DNA from: Lacihabitans sp. CS3-21
GTDB taxonomy: Bacteria; Bacteroidota; Bacteroidia; Cytophagales; Spirosomataceae
Reading direction: 5' to 3'
Assembly (NCBI RefSeq): GCF_024343675.1
Contig: NZ_RJUD01000018.1
Location: forward strand, 1-64,000
DNA length: 64,000 nucleotides
The notes beneath the pieces were generated by a model. The model made no database searches and was not told the DNA's origin. It was given only the letters and a program-made list of their open reading frames with translations. Both the position numbers and the translations under genes were made by a program. Shown here one piece after another: positions 50,886-60,151 of this stretch (its first letter is position 1; each line of letters begins with the position of its first letter).

Positions 50886-53800
50886 ATGTCTAAAAAATTC
50901 AACCTATTTCTATTAACCGCATTTACTAGTTTTCAACTTTTTGCTCAAGACAATTCCGTTTTAGTATTTTCAAAAACAGCTGGATTCAGACATGTCTCTA
51001 TAAAAGAAGGCAGAGAGTTTTTTGAAAACTTAGGAAAAACCAACGGATTCAAAGTGGTGCTCTCAGAAAACTCTGATGAATTCAATGAAGAAAACCTTAA
51101 GAAATTCAATGCGGTGGTATTCCTTAATACAACTGGAGATGTTTTAAATCCGGCTCAACAAGCTGATTTTGAAAGATATATACAGTCTGGTGGTGGCTAC
51201 TTAGGGATACATGCGGCCTCTGATACAGAATATAACTGGCCATGGTACAATGACCTAATGGGTGGTTACTTTGCGAGTCATCCTGGAAGAAATGTTTCCA
51301 ATGTCCAAAATGGCAAAATGATGGTTATTGACAGAAATCACCCATCTACAGCTCATTTACCCGAAACATTCGAGCGTGAAGATGAATTTTACGACTTTAA
51401 ATCTCTTAAGACAGATAAACTCAAGTTTTTAGTAAAAGTTGATGAAAAGTCCTACAAAGAGGGAAAAATGGGAGATTTCCATCCAATGTCTTGGTACCAT
51501 GAATATGACGGCGGAAAGTCTTTCTACAGCAATTTTGGACATACTCCAGCCACTTTTAGCGAACCTTTGATGACCAAACACTTAAGTGAAGGACTAAAAT
51601 GGGCTTGGGCCAGCAAACTTGATTATACTAAGGTAAAAACTCAAAGAGCACCAGAAGAAAACAGATTCATAAAAACAACATTGGTCAAAAACCTGGACGA
51701 ACCAACAGAATTGGCTGTAATGCCAAACGGTAAAGTAATTTTTGTCGAAAGAAAAGGGGCTATTAAACTTTGGAATCCGAAAACCAAAGAAACTAAGCTA
51801 GTTGGACAACTTAATGTATACAAAAAGTTTGAATATGGATTAATGGGGGTTAGTCTTGATCCAAATTTCGTGAATAACAACTGGTTGTATTTTTACTATT
51901 CCCCAGAAACAGATCAGCACAAAGATAATTTCTTGTCTAGATTTACTTATGATCAAAATACGGATACCGTTTTGATAAGTACTGAAAAAATAGTTTTGCG
52001 TGTACACGCCAAAAGGGACGAATGCTGTCATACTGGAGGATCTATTGATTGGGACGCAAAGGGGAATCTTTTCCTTTCAACGGGCGATGACACGAATCCA
52101 TTTGCCTCAGATGGATATGCACCGATTGATTTCAGAGAAGGTCGCCAAGGATGGGACGCTTTGAGCACTTCGGGAAATACAAATGACCTGAGAGGAAAAA
52201 TTTTAAGAATTCATCCAGAAAATGATGGAACTTATACCATACCCGAAGGAAATTTATTCCCCAATGGAATGGAAAAAACAAGACCTGAGATTTATGTAAT
52301 GGGTAACAGAAACCCTTATCGTATTTCAGTTGATAAGAAAACTGGGTTTTTATATTGGGGAGAAATAGGTCCCGATGCAGGTAAAAGCAATCCAGAAAGA
52401 GGACCAGAAGGATATGTCGAATTTAATCAAGCTCGTAAACCAGGATTTTTTGGATGGCCGATTTTTGCAGGAAATAATACACCTTACAGGGCCTATGATT
52501 TTGAAACTAAAAAATCTGGTGAACTTTTTGACCCATTAAAACCTGTAAATCTTTCCCCACATAATACTGGCTTAAAAAACCTACCTCCTACTCAAAAACC
52601 TATGATATGGTATGGTTATGGTGATTCTAAAGAATTTCCTTTGATGGAAAAAGGTGGTGCAAATCCAATGGGTGGTCCTGTTTATCACTCCGAAGAATAC
52701 CAGAATTCTGATGGAAAGTTTCCTAACTATTTCGATAATAAATTCTTCGCTTATGAATGGATGAGAGATTGGATAGTAGCAGTAACCCTAGACAAAGATG
52801 GAAACTACGCTGGTATGGAAAGATTTATGCCGAATACAAAATTCTATCATCCAATGGACATGGCCTTTGGTCAAAATGGCGTGTTATATACCCTAGAGTA
52901 TGGAATGAATTGGTTTGCCCAAAATGAAGAAGCACAACTATCGATGATAGAGTACAATGCAGGAAATAGAAAACCAGTAGTTAAAGTTAAGGCCAGCGTT
53001 ACAGAAGGTGCCGCACCATTAACTGTTAAATTTAGCACCGAAGGCACTTTGGATTACGACAACGATAAGATTTATTTTGATTGGACTTTTGGCAAATCGA
53101 TTCCCAACTCAAAACTGGCCAATCCATCTGTTGTGTTTACAAAACCAGGGATTTACGATGTAAATCTTTTAGTGAAGGATTCGGAAGGAAATGAAAATAA
53201 TGAAATAGTAAAAATAAAAGTGGGCAATGCGGTGCCTGTTGTGGATATCAAAATTAAGTCAAACAAGTCTTTCGTTCTTGACGAAACTATTGATTACGAA
53301 GTAAAGGTATATGATAAAGAGGATGGTAGCCTTATCAGAGGAATAAACCCTGAAGACGTAATGGTAAGCATAAATTACTTGGAGGGATATGATAAAACAG
53401 TCTTGGAGCAAGGACATAAATCAAACGAGTCTTTCATGACTGGAAAAAGACACATCGAAAAAAGCGATTGTGCTGCTTGCCATTCGAAGGATAAAAAATC
53501 TATCGGACCTTCTTACTATGACATCGCCGATAAATATCCAAAAAATGCTACCAACATAACAATTTTGGCCAACAAGATCATCTCAGGTGGTGGGGGTGTT
53601 TGGGGCGAGCAAGCTATGGCTGCTCACCCGCAATTGGGCCAAACAGAGGCCAAAGAAATAGTTGACTATATCTTATCTATTAAAGACCCAAAGGCAACTT
53701 CAAAGCCAATTTCTGGAAGTTTCAAGGCCAATGATCACAAAACTAAAAAAGAAGGTGCTTATATCATTCAGGCTTCATACACAGATAAAGGCGGAAAAGT

Positions 53801-54224
53801 TATTGGCTCTATCACCAATTCAAAATCAGTAGCAATTAAAACGCCTATTTTGAGTGCTCAAGCATACGACAAAACTGAAAATACACAAAAATTTTCTGTA
53901 GCCCCAATAGGCGATTTGCTCATTGCCAATCACAATTCTTTTGGAGAATATGAAAAAATAGACCTTACTGGAATAAGTAAAATTTCTATTTCGGCATTTT
54001 CCCAAGCTGGTCAATCAGTTGGAGGAAGCATTGAAATTAGGTTGGGCAGTGCTACGGGCCTTCTGATTGGCAGCACAATCATATCTGCAGGCAACATGCT
54101 GCCTAAAGAGGTCACATTACCCAAAGCTTTTGCAAAAACAGAAGACATTTTCTTTGTGTTTAAAAATGAAAATGCTGAAGGCAAACCTTTATTCGGAATT
54201 TCAAAAATTGAATTCAAAAAATAA
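50886..54224 (+). CDS. ThuA - PQQ sugar dehydrogenase - PKD - cytochrome c fusion protein
   Basis: A 1112-residue exported protein (signal to about residue 20). Residues 23-245: ThuA/trehalose-utilization domain (GFRHVSIKEG, YLGIHAASD, MSWYHEYDGGKSFYSNFGH). Residues 260-700: PQQ/sorbosone-dehydrogenase-like propeller (LDEPTELAVMPNGKVIFVERKG, HTGGSIDWDAKGNLFLSTGDD, GNRNPYRISVD). About 700-785: PKD-like domain. Residues 862-866: CAACH, a haem-c site in a cytochrome c domain. The last 120 residues resemble a carbohydrate-binding module. It probably oxidises a sugar outside the cytoplasm and passes electrons on. Confidence 0.9.
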   Translation: MSKKFNLFLLTAFTSFQLFAQDNSVLVFSKTAGFRHVSIKEGREFFENLGKTNGFKVVLSENSDEFNEENLKKFNAVVFLNTTGDVLNPAQQADFERYIQSGGGYLGIHAASDTEYNWPWYNDLMGGYFASHPGRNVSNVQNGKMMVIDRNHPSTAHLPETFEREDEFYDFKSLKTDKLKFLVKVDEKSYKEGKMGDFHPMSWYHEYDGGKSFYSNFGHTPATFSEPLMTKHLSEGLKWAWASKLDYTKVKTQRAPEENRFIKTTLVKNLDEPTELAVMPNGKVIFVERKGAIKLWNPKTKETKLVGQLNVYKKFEYGLMGVSLDPNFVNNNWLYFYYSPETDQHKDNFLSRFTYDQNTDTVLISTEKIVLRVHAKRDECCHTGGSIDWDAKGNLFLSTGDDTNPFASDGYAPIDFREGRQGWDALSTSGNTNDLRGKILRIHPENDGTYTIPEGNLFPNGMEKTRPEIYVMGNRNPYRISVDKKTGFLYWGEIGPDAGKSNPERGPEGYVEFNQARKPGFFGWPIFAGNNTPYRAYDFETKKSGELFDPLKPVNLSPHNTGLKNLPPTQKPMIWYGYGDSKEFPLMEKGGANPMGGPVYHSEEYQNSDGKFPNYFDNKFFAYEWMRDWIVAVTLDKDGNYAGMERFMPNTKFYHPMDMAFGQNGVLYTLEYGMNWFAQNEEAQLSMIEYNAGNRKPVVKVKASVTEGAAPLTVKFSTEGTLDYDNDKIYFDWTFGKSIPNSKLANPSVVFTKPGIYDVNLLVKDSEGNENNEIVKIKVGNAVPVVDIKIKSNKSFVLDETIDYEVKVYDKEDGSLIRGINPEDVMVSINYLEGYDKTVLEQGHKSNESFMTGKRHIEKSDCAACHSKDKKSIGPSYYDIADKYPKNATNITILANKIISGGGGVWGEQAMAAHPQLGQTEAKEIVDYILSIKDPKATSKPISGSFKANDHKTKKEGAYIIQASYTDKGGKVIGSITNSKSVAIKTPILSAQAYDKTENTQKFSVAPIGDLLIANHNSFGEYEKIDLTGISKISISAFSQAGQSVGGSIEIRLGSATGLLIGSTIISAGNMLPKEVTLPKAFAKTEDIFFVFKNENAEGKPLFGISKIEFKK

Positions 54225-54245
54225 AACTTGCTTTGAATTATTAAA

Positions 54246-54277
54246 AACCTTCACTATTTTAGTGAAGGTTTTTTTTA
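54246..54277 (+). terminator. Intrinsic terminator after the ThuA fusion gene
   Basis: AACCTTCACT at 54246-54255 pairs with AGTGAAGGTT at 54261-54270, then a T run. Confidence 0.92.
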
Positions 54278-54286
54278 TAAATTCAC

Positions 54287-55207
54287 ATGAAGCGACTTAT
54301 AAACACTTTAAGGGAGCATTTTGAACTCACGCACAATGAAGCCAAAAGTGCTCTGATTTTCTTTGCAATTATCCTAGTTAATCTCCTATTGTATTATTCT
54401 TATTCTACTTCAACTGTAAACAAACAGCGTGAAATTCTTATTGAAGATTATGGCCAAACAGAACTTCCTGAACCCGAAGAAAGAAAAAGCAAATGGACAG
54501 ATTTTAGTACCAATAAAAAATCTGCGAAGACCTTTGAAAAATTCAACTTTGACCCTAATATTGCTTCCGAAGATCAATTGACAAGACTGGGTTTTCCAAA
54601 ATACCTCTCAAAAACGATGGTAAAATATCGAAGCAAAGGTGGGAAATTTAAGTATAAAGAAGATTTATTGAAAATCTATTCTATGAAACCAGATTTGTAT
54701 GCTGAAATAGAAAATCTAGTTTTGCTCCCCTCAAAAATGGATAAAAAAGTTGTAGATTTTGAAGAGCAACGAGTTTTTACAGAGCCCAAGACGCCAATTT
54801 TTACAAAGAAAGAATTTAGTATCAGCAAATTTGACATTAATACCGCAGACACCTCTCAGTTAATGCAAATAAGAGGAATCGGAAAAGTGTTTGCCAATAG
54901 AATCATTAAATACCGTGATATCTTAGGCGGTTTTTATTCGATAGATCAAGTTGGAGAAACTTACGGAATTGACCCAAATATTTTGCCAGAATTAAAGAAG
55001 GTTGCGGTATTGGGTTCACCAATTAAAAAGATTAAAATAAACGAATCGGAAAACTTTAGACATCCTTACCTCAAGTTCAACCAAGTGAAAGTAATTCTAG
55101 CATATAGAAAACAACATGGAAACTTTAAAAATGCTGAGGATTTGAAAAAAATCAAAATTCTAGACAATGAAACAATTTCAAAAATTGAACCTTATCTGGA
55201 ATTCTAG
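54287..55207 (+). CDS. ComEA-like helix-hairpin-helix protein
   Basis: A 306-residue protein with one N-terminal membrane helix (ALIFFAIILVNLLLYYSY) and three helix-hairpin-helix blocks: FDPNIASEDQLTRLGFPKYLSKTMVKYRSKGGKF, FDINTADTSQLMQIRGIGKVFANRIIKYRD and YLKFNQVKVILAYRKQHGNF. Such proteins bind double-stranded DNA outside the inner membrane and may act in DNA uptake. No comEC or other competence gene is in the window. Confidence 0.85.
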   Translation: MKRLINTLREHFELTHNEAKSALIFFAIILVNLLLYYSYSTSTVNKQREILIEDYGQTELPEPEERKSKWTDFSTNKKSAKTFEKFNFDPNIASEDQLTRLGFPKYLSKTMVKYRSKGGKFKYKEDLLKIYSMKPDLYAEIENLVLLPSKMDKKVVDFEEQRVFTEPKTPIFTKKEFSISKFDINTADTSQLMQIRGIGKVFANRIIKYRDILGGFYSIDQVGETYGIDPNILPELKKVAVLGSPIKKIKINESENFRHPYLKFNQVKVILAYRKQHGNFKNAEDLKKIKILDNETISKIEPYLEF

Positions 55208-55320
55208 ATAAGCTAATTAGCCATTTTTATCTATTTCATCAACGCGATCTTGAAGCATAAATGCCAAATTACTCAATTGTTAATTTTTACTAAGATTTTA
55301 GTTTTTGTTTAAAAAAAATA

Positions 55321-55328
55321 TATTTTTG
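55321..55328 (+). promoter_or_regulatory. -7 box TATTTTTG of the RidA gene
   Basis: Matches TAnnTTTG, 18 bases before the ATG. Confidence 0.4.
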
Positions 55329-55346
55329 TAAAAATTAGAACCAATC

Positions 55347-55730
55347 ATGAAAAGAGTGAATTTATCTTCTGGCTCAAAATGGGAAGACATCGTAGGATAC
55401 AGCCGTGCAGTGAAAATTGGTGATACGATAGAAGTTAGTGGAACGGTTTCAACAGATCACAGTGGGGAAATTGTTGGAGAAGGTGATGAGTATCTACAAA
55501 CTAAATTCATCCTCATGAAATTAGAAAACACCCTAGGCCAATTAGGTGCGAAATTAGAGAATGTAGTCAGAACAAGGATTTTTTGTACCAATATAAGCAA
55601 CTGGGAAAAAATCGGGAAAGCTCATGGTGAGATGTTTGCCAACATTAAGCCAGTAACAAGTATGGTAGAAGTCTCCAAACTCATTGATGACAAGTATCTC
55701 GTAGAAATCGAAGCTACTGCAATTCTCTAA
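55347..55730 (+). CDS. RidA/YjgF-family protein
   Basis: A 127-residue protein of the Rid family: VGYSRAVKIGDTIEVSGTVSTDHSGEIVGEGDEYLQTKFILMKLENTL and NVVRTRIFCTNISNWEKIGKAHGEMF. The arginine that binds the carboxylate of imine intermediates in RidA (in VRTRIF) is present. Family members hydrolyse reactive enamines/imines; the exact subgroup is uncertain. It ends with a four-base tail-to-tail overlap with the response regulator gene. Confidence 0.88.
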   Translation: MKRVNLSSGSKWEDIVGYSRAVKIGDTIEVSGTVSTDHSGEIVGEGDEYLQTKFILMKLENTLGQLGAKLENVVRTRIFCTNISNWEKIGKAHGEMFANIKPVTSMVEVSKLIDDKYLVEIEATAIL

Positions 55731-56383
55731 TCAACCAGGTCATTTTTAATCGCAAAAGCCACGAGTTTGGCCGTATTGTTCACGCCAAGTTTTTCCATAA
55801 TTCTTAATCTATGCCCTTCAACTGTTCTTGGGCTGATACACATGGTATCTCCAATTTCAGTTGTGGTAAGTCCTTCGCAAATATGTTTTAAAACCTCCAA
55901 CTCACGGGTAGAAAGATCTGTTTTGTAATTGAAGATTTTATTCGGAGTTTGGGTATTCTTTTTATTCATTTTCCTCAACATTGCTCTACTCACAAAGTCT
56001 GAAAAATAAACACCAGAATCATATACTTTTCTGATGGCAAGGATAACCTCATCGGTGTCTGTGTCTTTAAGCAAATAGCCATTTGCCCCTATTTCCATCA
56101 AATGAAGAATGAATTGATCCTCATCATGCATTGAAAGAATAATTATTTTTATTTGTTCATTCTTTTCTCTCAAAAGTTTAGTGGTGGCTATTCCATCTAA
56201 CTCTGGCATTTGTATATCCAAAAGGACCACCTCAACGTCATTTAAGTTTGGGTGATCTAAAAATTCTCTTCCATTAACTGCATCAAACAATACTTCAAAA
56301 TCATCTATTTGCTGAAGTATTGACATCAACCCCTTTCTAAATAGTTTATGGTCATCTACCAGAGCTATTTTAATTTTTTTCAT
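55727..56383 (-). CDS. LuxR/NarL-type response regulator
   Basis: A 218-residue regulator. Receiver domain with DD near residues 10-11, phospho-acceptor D56 in VVLLDIQMPELDG and a late lysine in YLLKD; C-terminal LuxR HTH with TDLSTRELEVLKHICEGLTTTEIGDTMCISPRTVEGHRLRIMEKLG. It would be phosphorylated by the adjacent kinase. The start overlaps the kinase stop by 14 bases. Confidence 0.93.
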   Translation of the reverse strand: MKKIKIALVDDHKLFRKGLMSILQQIDDFEVLFDAVNGREFLDHPNLNDVEVVLLDIQMPELDGIATTKLLREKNEQIKIIILSMHDEDQFILHLMEIGANGYLLKDTDTDEVILAIRKVYDSGVYFSDFVSRAMLRKMNKKNTQTPNKIFNYKTDLSTRELEVLKHICEGLTTTEIGDTMCISPRTVEGHRLRIMEKLGVNNTAKLVAFAIKNDLVD

Positions 56384-57185
56384 GACAATCGCTTATTTCA
56401 ATTTCAAATCTAGTTCCTTTCTCGGGATTAAGAATCTTTATAGCCCCATTAATGATGGACAATCTACTTTCAATATTTCTGATTCCTAAGCCGCTGTTAG
56501 GATTTCTAAGAACCTCTTCCATTGAAAACCCAACACCATTATCAGCAAATATCAAGAACATAGTGTTGTTTTCAAAATTAAGAATCAAATCTATCTTTGA
56601 AGCTTCGGAATGCTTAAGGGCGTTGTTTGAAAGTTCTTGAATTATTCTAAAAACTGACAATTCGACCTTTGGAGCGAATCTACTTTTTTCAGAGATGTTT
56701 TTGTGTAAAAATTTAAATTCAATGCTAGAGTTTTTCTCGATTTTGTTAAAAAACTCTTCAATGGCATGAATGAGTCCGAAGTTTTCGAGTGTTTGTGGCA
56801 CCAAATCTTTAGAAATGCTCCTCACCAAACCAATGGATTCGTCAATGAGCTCTTTGTTATTGTTAACCAACTTCTTAATAGATTCATCCTCCACTTCCTT
56901 TTTCACCAATTGATTATTGCCCATTTTTAATACAGAGAGCAAGGCTCCAACCTCATCGTGCAAATCTTTGGCCAATCGTCTACGTTCAATTTCTTGAACT
57001 TCCATCGAATTTTCTAATAGTTTTTTCTGAAACTCCAACTCAATGGCCTGTTTTTCTTCGTTCTGTTTTATCTCTAATTTGAACTGTTTCCGCTGATAAT
57101 AAACTACAAATACTATGAAAGAAAGTATAAAAAAAATGAGCATTGAAGTACCCAATATCAAATATGTTTCTATGGAGAACTTCAT
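56370..57185 (-). CDS. Sensor histidine kinase (HisKA_3 type)
   Basis: A 271-residue kinase from ATG 57185, which overlaps the previous gene's stop as ATGA; the earlier ATG at 57221 would overlap by 40 bases. One membrane helix (residues 8-30), a coiled linker, H76 in LAKDLHDEVGALLSVLKM, and a HATPase domain with NNALKHSEA (N box), DNGVGF (G1) and GLGIRNIESR (G2). No extracellular sensing loop of its own, so the signal may come through the neighbouring membrane protein. Confidence 0.88.
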   Translation of the reverse strand: MKFSIETYLILGTSMLIFFILSFIVFVVYYQRKQFKLEIKQNEEKQAIELEFQKKLLENSMEVQEIERRRLAKDLHDEVGALLSVLKMGNNQLVKKEVEDESIKKLVNNNKELIDESIGLVRSISKDLVPQTLENFGLIHAIEEFFNKIEKNSSIEFKFLHKNISEKSRFAPKVELSVFRIIQELSNNALKHSEASKIDLILNFENNTMFLIFADNGVGFSMEEVLRNPNSGLGIRNIESRLSIINGAIKILNPEKGTRFEIEISDCHEKN

Positions 57186-57871
57186 TTTAATTTTATTTGA
57201 GCGTTCTTTTTCAAATTCCAAAAACCAACTGCAAAAAGTATAAACATTACCGAAGTTAAATATTCTAGAATACTTCTAAATAGAAAATACGTATGACTTT
57301 TTATATCAGGAGTTATGGAAAACTGAAAGAAAAAATAAATCAATAATGTGCTAAAACAATAAAACAAAATGCCTGTATTGAACCAGAAGAAAGGATAAAT
57401 GAGTAAATCTCTAATTTTAGGATAATCTATTAATCTTACAAAATACCACACAGCAATTGAACCTAATAATAAAACATTTATCCAATTGTATTTCCCTTTT
57501 TCGATTATTCCAAAAAGTTGAAAGACTAATCCTCCACACATTATTGATAAAAAAGAGAAAAGGACTATCCTGTCTGAGCTCCTTTTTATTCCCAAAAAGT
57601 AGACAGAAAGCAAGAAAATATTTATCGAATAAATTTTAGTGTCATTATATAGCAAATTATTGATATCCAATGCGGTAGTAATCCAAGTTGGTATGTCAGT
57701 TACAATGAAGAAAATGACAAAATACAATATCAATCTAGACGATTTAGTAGCATACTTCCTAGTAATGATACCAATAGATAATGGCAAAATAGGAATCAAA
57801 CTTCCTATCGCATACTCAGGATAAGTTGTCCCAATTCTAATTATCTCGTCTAAAATTTGTTTCAGTTGCAT
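57182..57871 (-). CDS. Multi-pass membrane protein in a two-component operon
   Basis: A 229-residue protein with about seven hydrophobic helices (for example SLIPILPLSIGIITR, LILYFVIFFIVTDIP, IFLLSVYFLG, VLFSFLSIMCGGLVFQLFG, VLLLGSIAVWYFV, LIYPFFWFNTGILFYCFSTLLIYFFF). No recognised domain. Its ATG overlaps the stop of the small upstream gene by 10 bases and its stop overlaps the kinase ATG, so all are translationally coupled. It may be the receptor part of the signalling unit; that is inference. Confidence 0.75.
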   Translation of the reverse strand: MQLKQILDEIIRIGTTYPEYAIGSLIPILPLSIGIITRKYATKSSRLILYFVIFFIVTDIPTWITTALDINNLLYNDTKIYSINIFLLSVYFLGIKRSSDRIVLFSFLSIMCGGLVFQLFGIIEKGKYNWINVLLLGSIAVWYFVRLIDYPKIRDLLIYPFFWFNTGILFYCFSTLLIYFFFQFSITPDIKSHTYFLFRSILEYLTSVMFILFAVGFWNLKKNAQIKLK

Positions 57872-58218
57872 ATATTAGGACAACCTGGTCCATTTGATAA
57901 ATAAGGTCTATTTGGGTCTTTCAATCCAGTAGAATCTTTGGCTATGTTTTTTAGATTTTCATCGGCTCCTATTAAGACCAAATTGGGCATATTTTCATCC
58001 TCCATGCCAAAAATAATTTTTATACCTACACAATCTTCATTTTTTAAAATCTCCAAAAGATGGTCTTTCCCAAAAAATTGTGAACGCACTGGATCTTCAT
58101 CCTTAAAAACTCTTTTTCTGAGATCTAGATGTTTTTTTTGTTTTGCCACAGCTTCATCTAGGCTAATAAACTCTCCTGATGTAGAACTAACTTTGGGTTT
58201 GCCTTTACTTGTTTGCAT
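57862..58218 (-). CDS. Small protein with cysteine-containing C-terminus, start of signalling operon
   Basis: A 118-residue hydrophilic protein with no signal peptide. The N-terminal part is charged (EAVAKQKKHLDLRKRVFKDE); the middle has VGIKIIFGMEDENMPNLVLIGADENL; the tail ends RPYLSNGPGCPNICN, a Gly-Pro-rich stretch with two cysteines four apart at the last residues. Length, lack of a secretion signal and position at the head of a receptor-kinase operon make a peptide-signal precursor one possible reading. It could also be an unrelated cytoplasmic protein; I do not recognise the family. Confidence 0.65.
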   Translation of the reverse strand: MQTSKGKPKVSSTSGEFISLDEAVAKQKKHLDLRKRVFKDEDPVRSQFFGKDHLLEILKNEDCVGIKIIFGMEDENMPNLVLIGADENLKNIAKDSTGLKDPNRPYLSNGPGCPNICN

Positions 58219-58470
58219 ATTTTATATTGTTGTTTTGTAATAGGTAAATCTAATTCTAAAAAAATACTTTACCAAACGACGAGTAGCCTACCTAAAAAAT
58301 AACTACCTGAATATCATTACTTTACATAATACCTTTTAAATAAAACACGTATAAATACTTGATGAAAAAAGTAAAAATACTCAATAATTATGACTACCAC
58401 CATTTAAAATCATTTCTTAAATTTTGAGCCTAAAATACAATTTCTGTTATTTGTATAAAAATACCAACAG

Positions 58471-60102
58471 ATGAAAAAATTCGAGGGAAATATCGTTAAC
58501 ATTTTTGACAATTCTATATTTTTTGGAGAAATTACGGTTTTTGAAGGCCGCATTTTCAATATCGTAAGAGTCAAAGAAGAGATGCCTGATGTACCATATT
58601 TCCTTCCTGGCTTTGTAGATGCCCATGTTCACATAGAAAGTTCGATGCTCAGTCCGAGCCAATTTGGCAAAATGGCCGTAGTGCATGGGACTGTTGGAAC
58701 GGTTTCGGATCCACATGAAATAGCCAATGTTTTAGGCACAAAGGGCATTGAGTTCATGATTGAAAATGGTGAAAAAATCCCTTTTAAGTTTTGTTTTGGG
58801 GCACCGTCTTGTGTTCCAGCTACTGAATTTGAAACTGCGGGTGCTGTAGTTTCGGAAAAAGATATTGAATATTTAATGGCTCATCCCAAAATTGGATATT
58901 TGGCTGAAATGATGAATTTCCCAGGAGTGATTTATGAGAATAATGAAGTTCTAGCGAAGTTAGCAATTGCGAAAAAATATCAAAAACCGATTGATGGACA
59001 CGCTCCTGGTTTAAGGGGAGAGCAGGCAAAAAAATATTTCTCTTTTGGAATAAGCACTGACCATGAGTGCTTTAGTTATGATGAAGCTAAAGAAAAATTA
59101 GATTTAGGGGTTAATGTTTTAATTCGAGAAGGAAGTGCTGCAAAAAATTTCAATGATTTGATTCCCCTTGCCAATGATTACTCGGCCCAAATGATGTTTT
59201 GCTCTGACGACAAACACCCCGATGACCTCGCCGAAGGCCATATTAACATTTTGGTAAAAAGGGCAGTGGATAGCGGAGTAGATGTATTTAAAGTTCTTCG
59301 AATGGCTTCGCTCAATCCCGTTAGGCATTACGACCTAAACGTTGGTTTATTACGTGAAGGTGAAACAGCAGATTTCATTGAAGTAAATAATCTTCAAGAA
59401 TTTAAAGTGATTTCAACTTATATCGATGGTGAATTGGTGGCGAGTAAAGGCAAAACTTTGATACCAGATATCAAGGCAGAAAAAGTTAATAATTTCAGTG
59501 CAAAAACTATCAAAGCCGAGGACTTAAATCTTGAAATTCCGAAAGATTCGAAGTTTATTAAAACTATTAAAGTGAATGATGGCCAGTTAATTACCGACTC
59601 GTTATTGTTTGAATTAACCCATAAGGATTCTGAATATCTAGTTCAAAATGACATATTAAAGTTGGTTGTATATAATCGATACAGAGATTCGAAGCCAACA
59701 TTGGCATTCATCACCGGATTTGGAATAAAAAATGGTGCTATCGCCTCTTCTGTTGCTCACGATTCTCACAATATCATTGCGGTTGGCTCCAGCGATGTGG
59801 ACATTGCAGAAGCCATAAATCTGATTGTCAGGGAAAAAGGCGGGATATCGGTGGTTTCGGATAAAAAAATGGGCGTTTTGCCATTACCAATTGCAGGATT
59901 GATGAGCGACAAAGATGGATATGAAGTGGCCAATGACTATACTCAGATAGATGAATTTACCAAAACCCAACTAAATTGTCCGCTCAGATCTCCATTTATG
60001 AGCCTTTCGTTTATGGCTTTGTTGGTAATTCCATCGTTAAAATTATCTGATAAAGGGCTTTTTGATGGCACTACTTTTCAGTTTACCGAGATTTTCGAAT
60101 AA
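58471..60102 (+). CDS. ade: Adenine deaminase
   Basis: A 543-residue amidohydrolase with the Ade pattern: LPGFVDAHVHIESSMLSPSQF, GTVSDPHEIANVLG, GHAPGLRGEQAKKY, STDHECFSYDEA, CSDDKHPDDLAEGHI, plus the C-terminal domain with FGIKNGAIASSVAHDSHNI. It deaminates adenine to hypoxanthine. Ended by a perfect 12-bp bidirectional hairpin. Start ATG 58471 follows a promoter-poor 250-base gap. Confidence 0.93.
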   Translation: MKKFEGNIVNIFDNSIFFGEITVFEGRIFNIVRVKEEMPDVPYFLPGFVDAHVHIESSMLSPSQFGKMAVVHGTVGTVSDPHEIANVLGTKGIEFMIENGEKIPFKFCFGAPSCVPATEFETAGAVVSEKDIEYLMAHPKIGYLAEMMNFPGVIYENNEVLAKLAIAKKYQKPIDGHAPGLRGEQAKKYFSFGISTDHECFSYDEAKEKLDLGVNVLIREGSAAKNFNDLIPLANDYSAQMMFCSDDKHPDDLAEGHINILVKRAVDSGVDVFKVLRMASLNPVRHYDLNVGLLREGETADFIEVNNLQEFKVISTYIDGELVASKGKTLIPDIKAEKVNNFSAKTIKAEDLNLEIPKDSKFIKTIKVNDGQLITDSLLFELTHKDSEYLVQNDILKLVVYNRYRDSKPTLAFITGFGIKNGAIASSVAHDSHNIIAVGSSDVDIAEAINLIVREKGGISVVSDKKMGVLPLPIAGLMSDKDGYEVANDYTQIDEFTKTQLNCPLRSPFMSLSFMALLVIPSLKLSDKGLFDGTTFQFTEIFE

Positions 60103-60105
60103 AAA

Positions 60106-60135
60106 AAATAGACTCAGTTTTGGCTGAGTCTATTT
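60106..60135. terminator. Bidirectional terminator hairpin
   Basis: AAATAGACTCAG at 60106-60117 pairs with CTGAGTCTATTT at 60124-60135 (six-base loop), with A and T runs outside, between convergent genes. Confidence 0.92.
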
Positions 60136-60151
60136 TGCATTTCTTTCAAAT

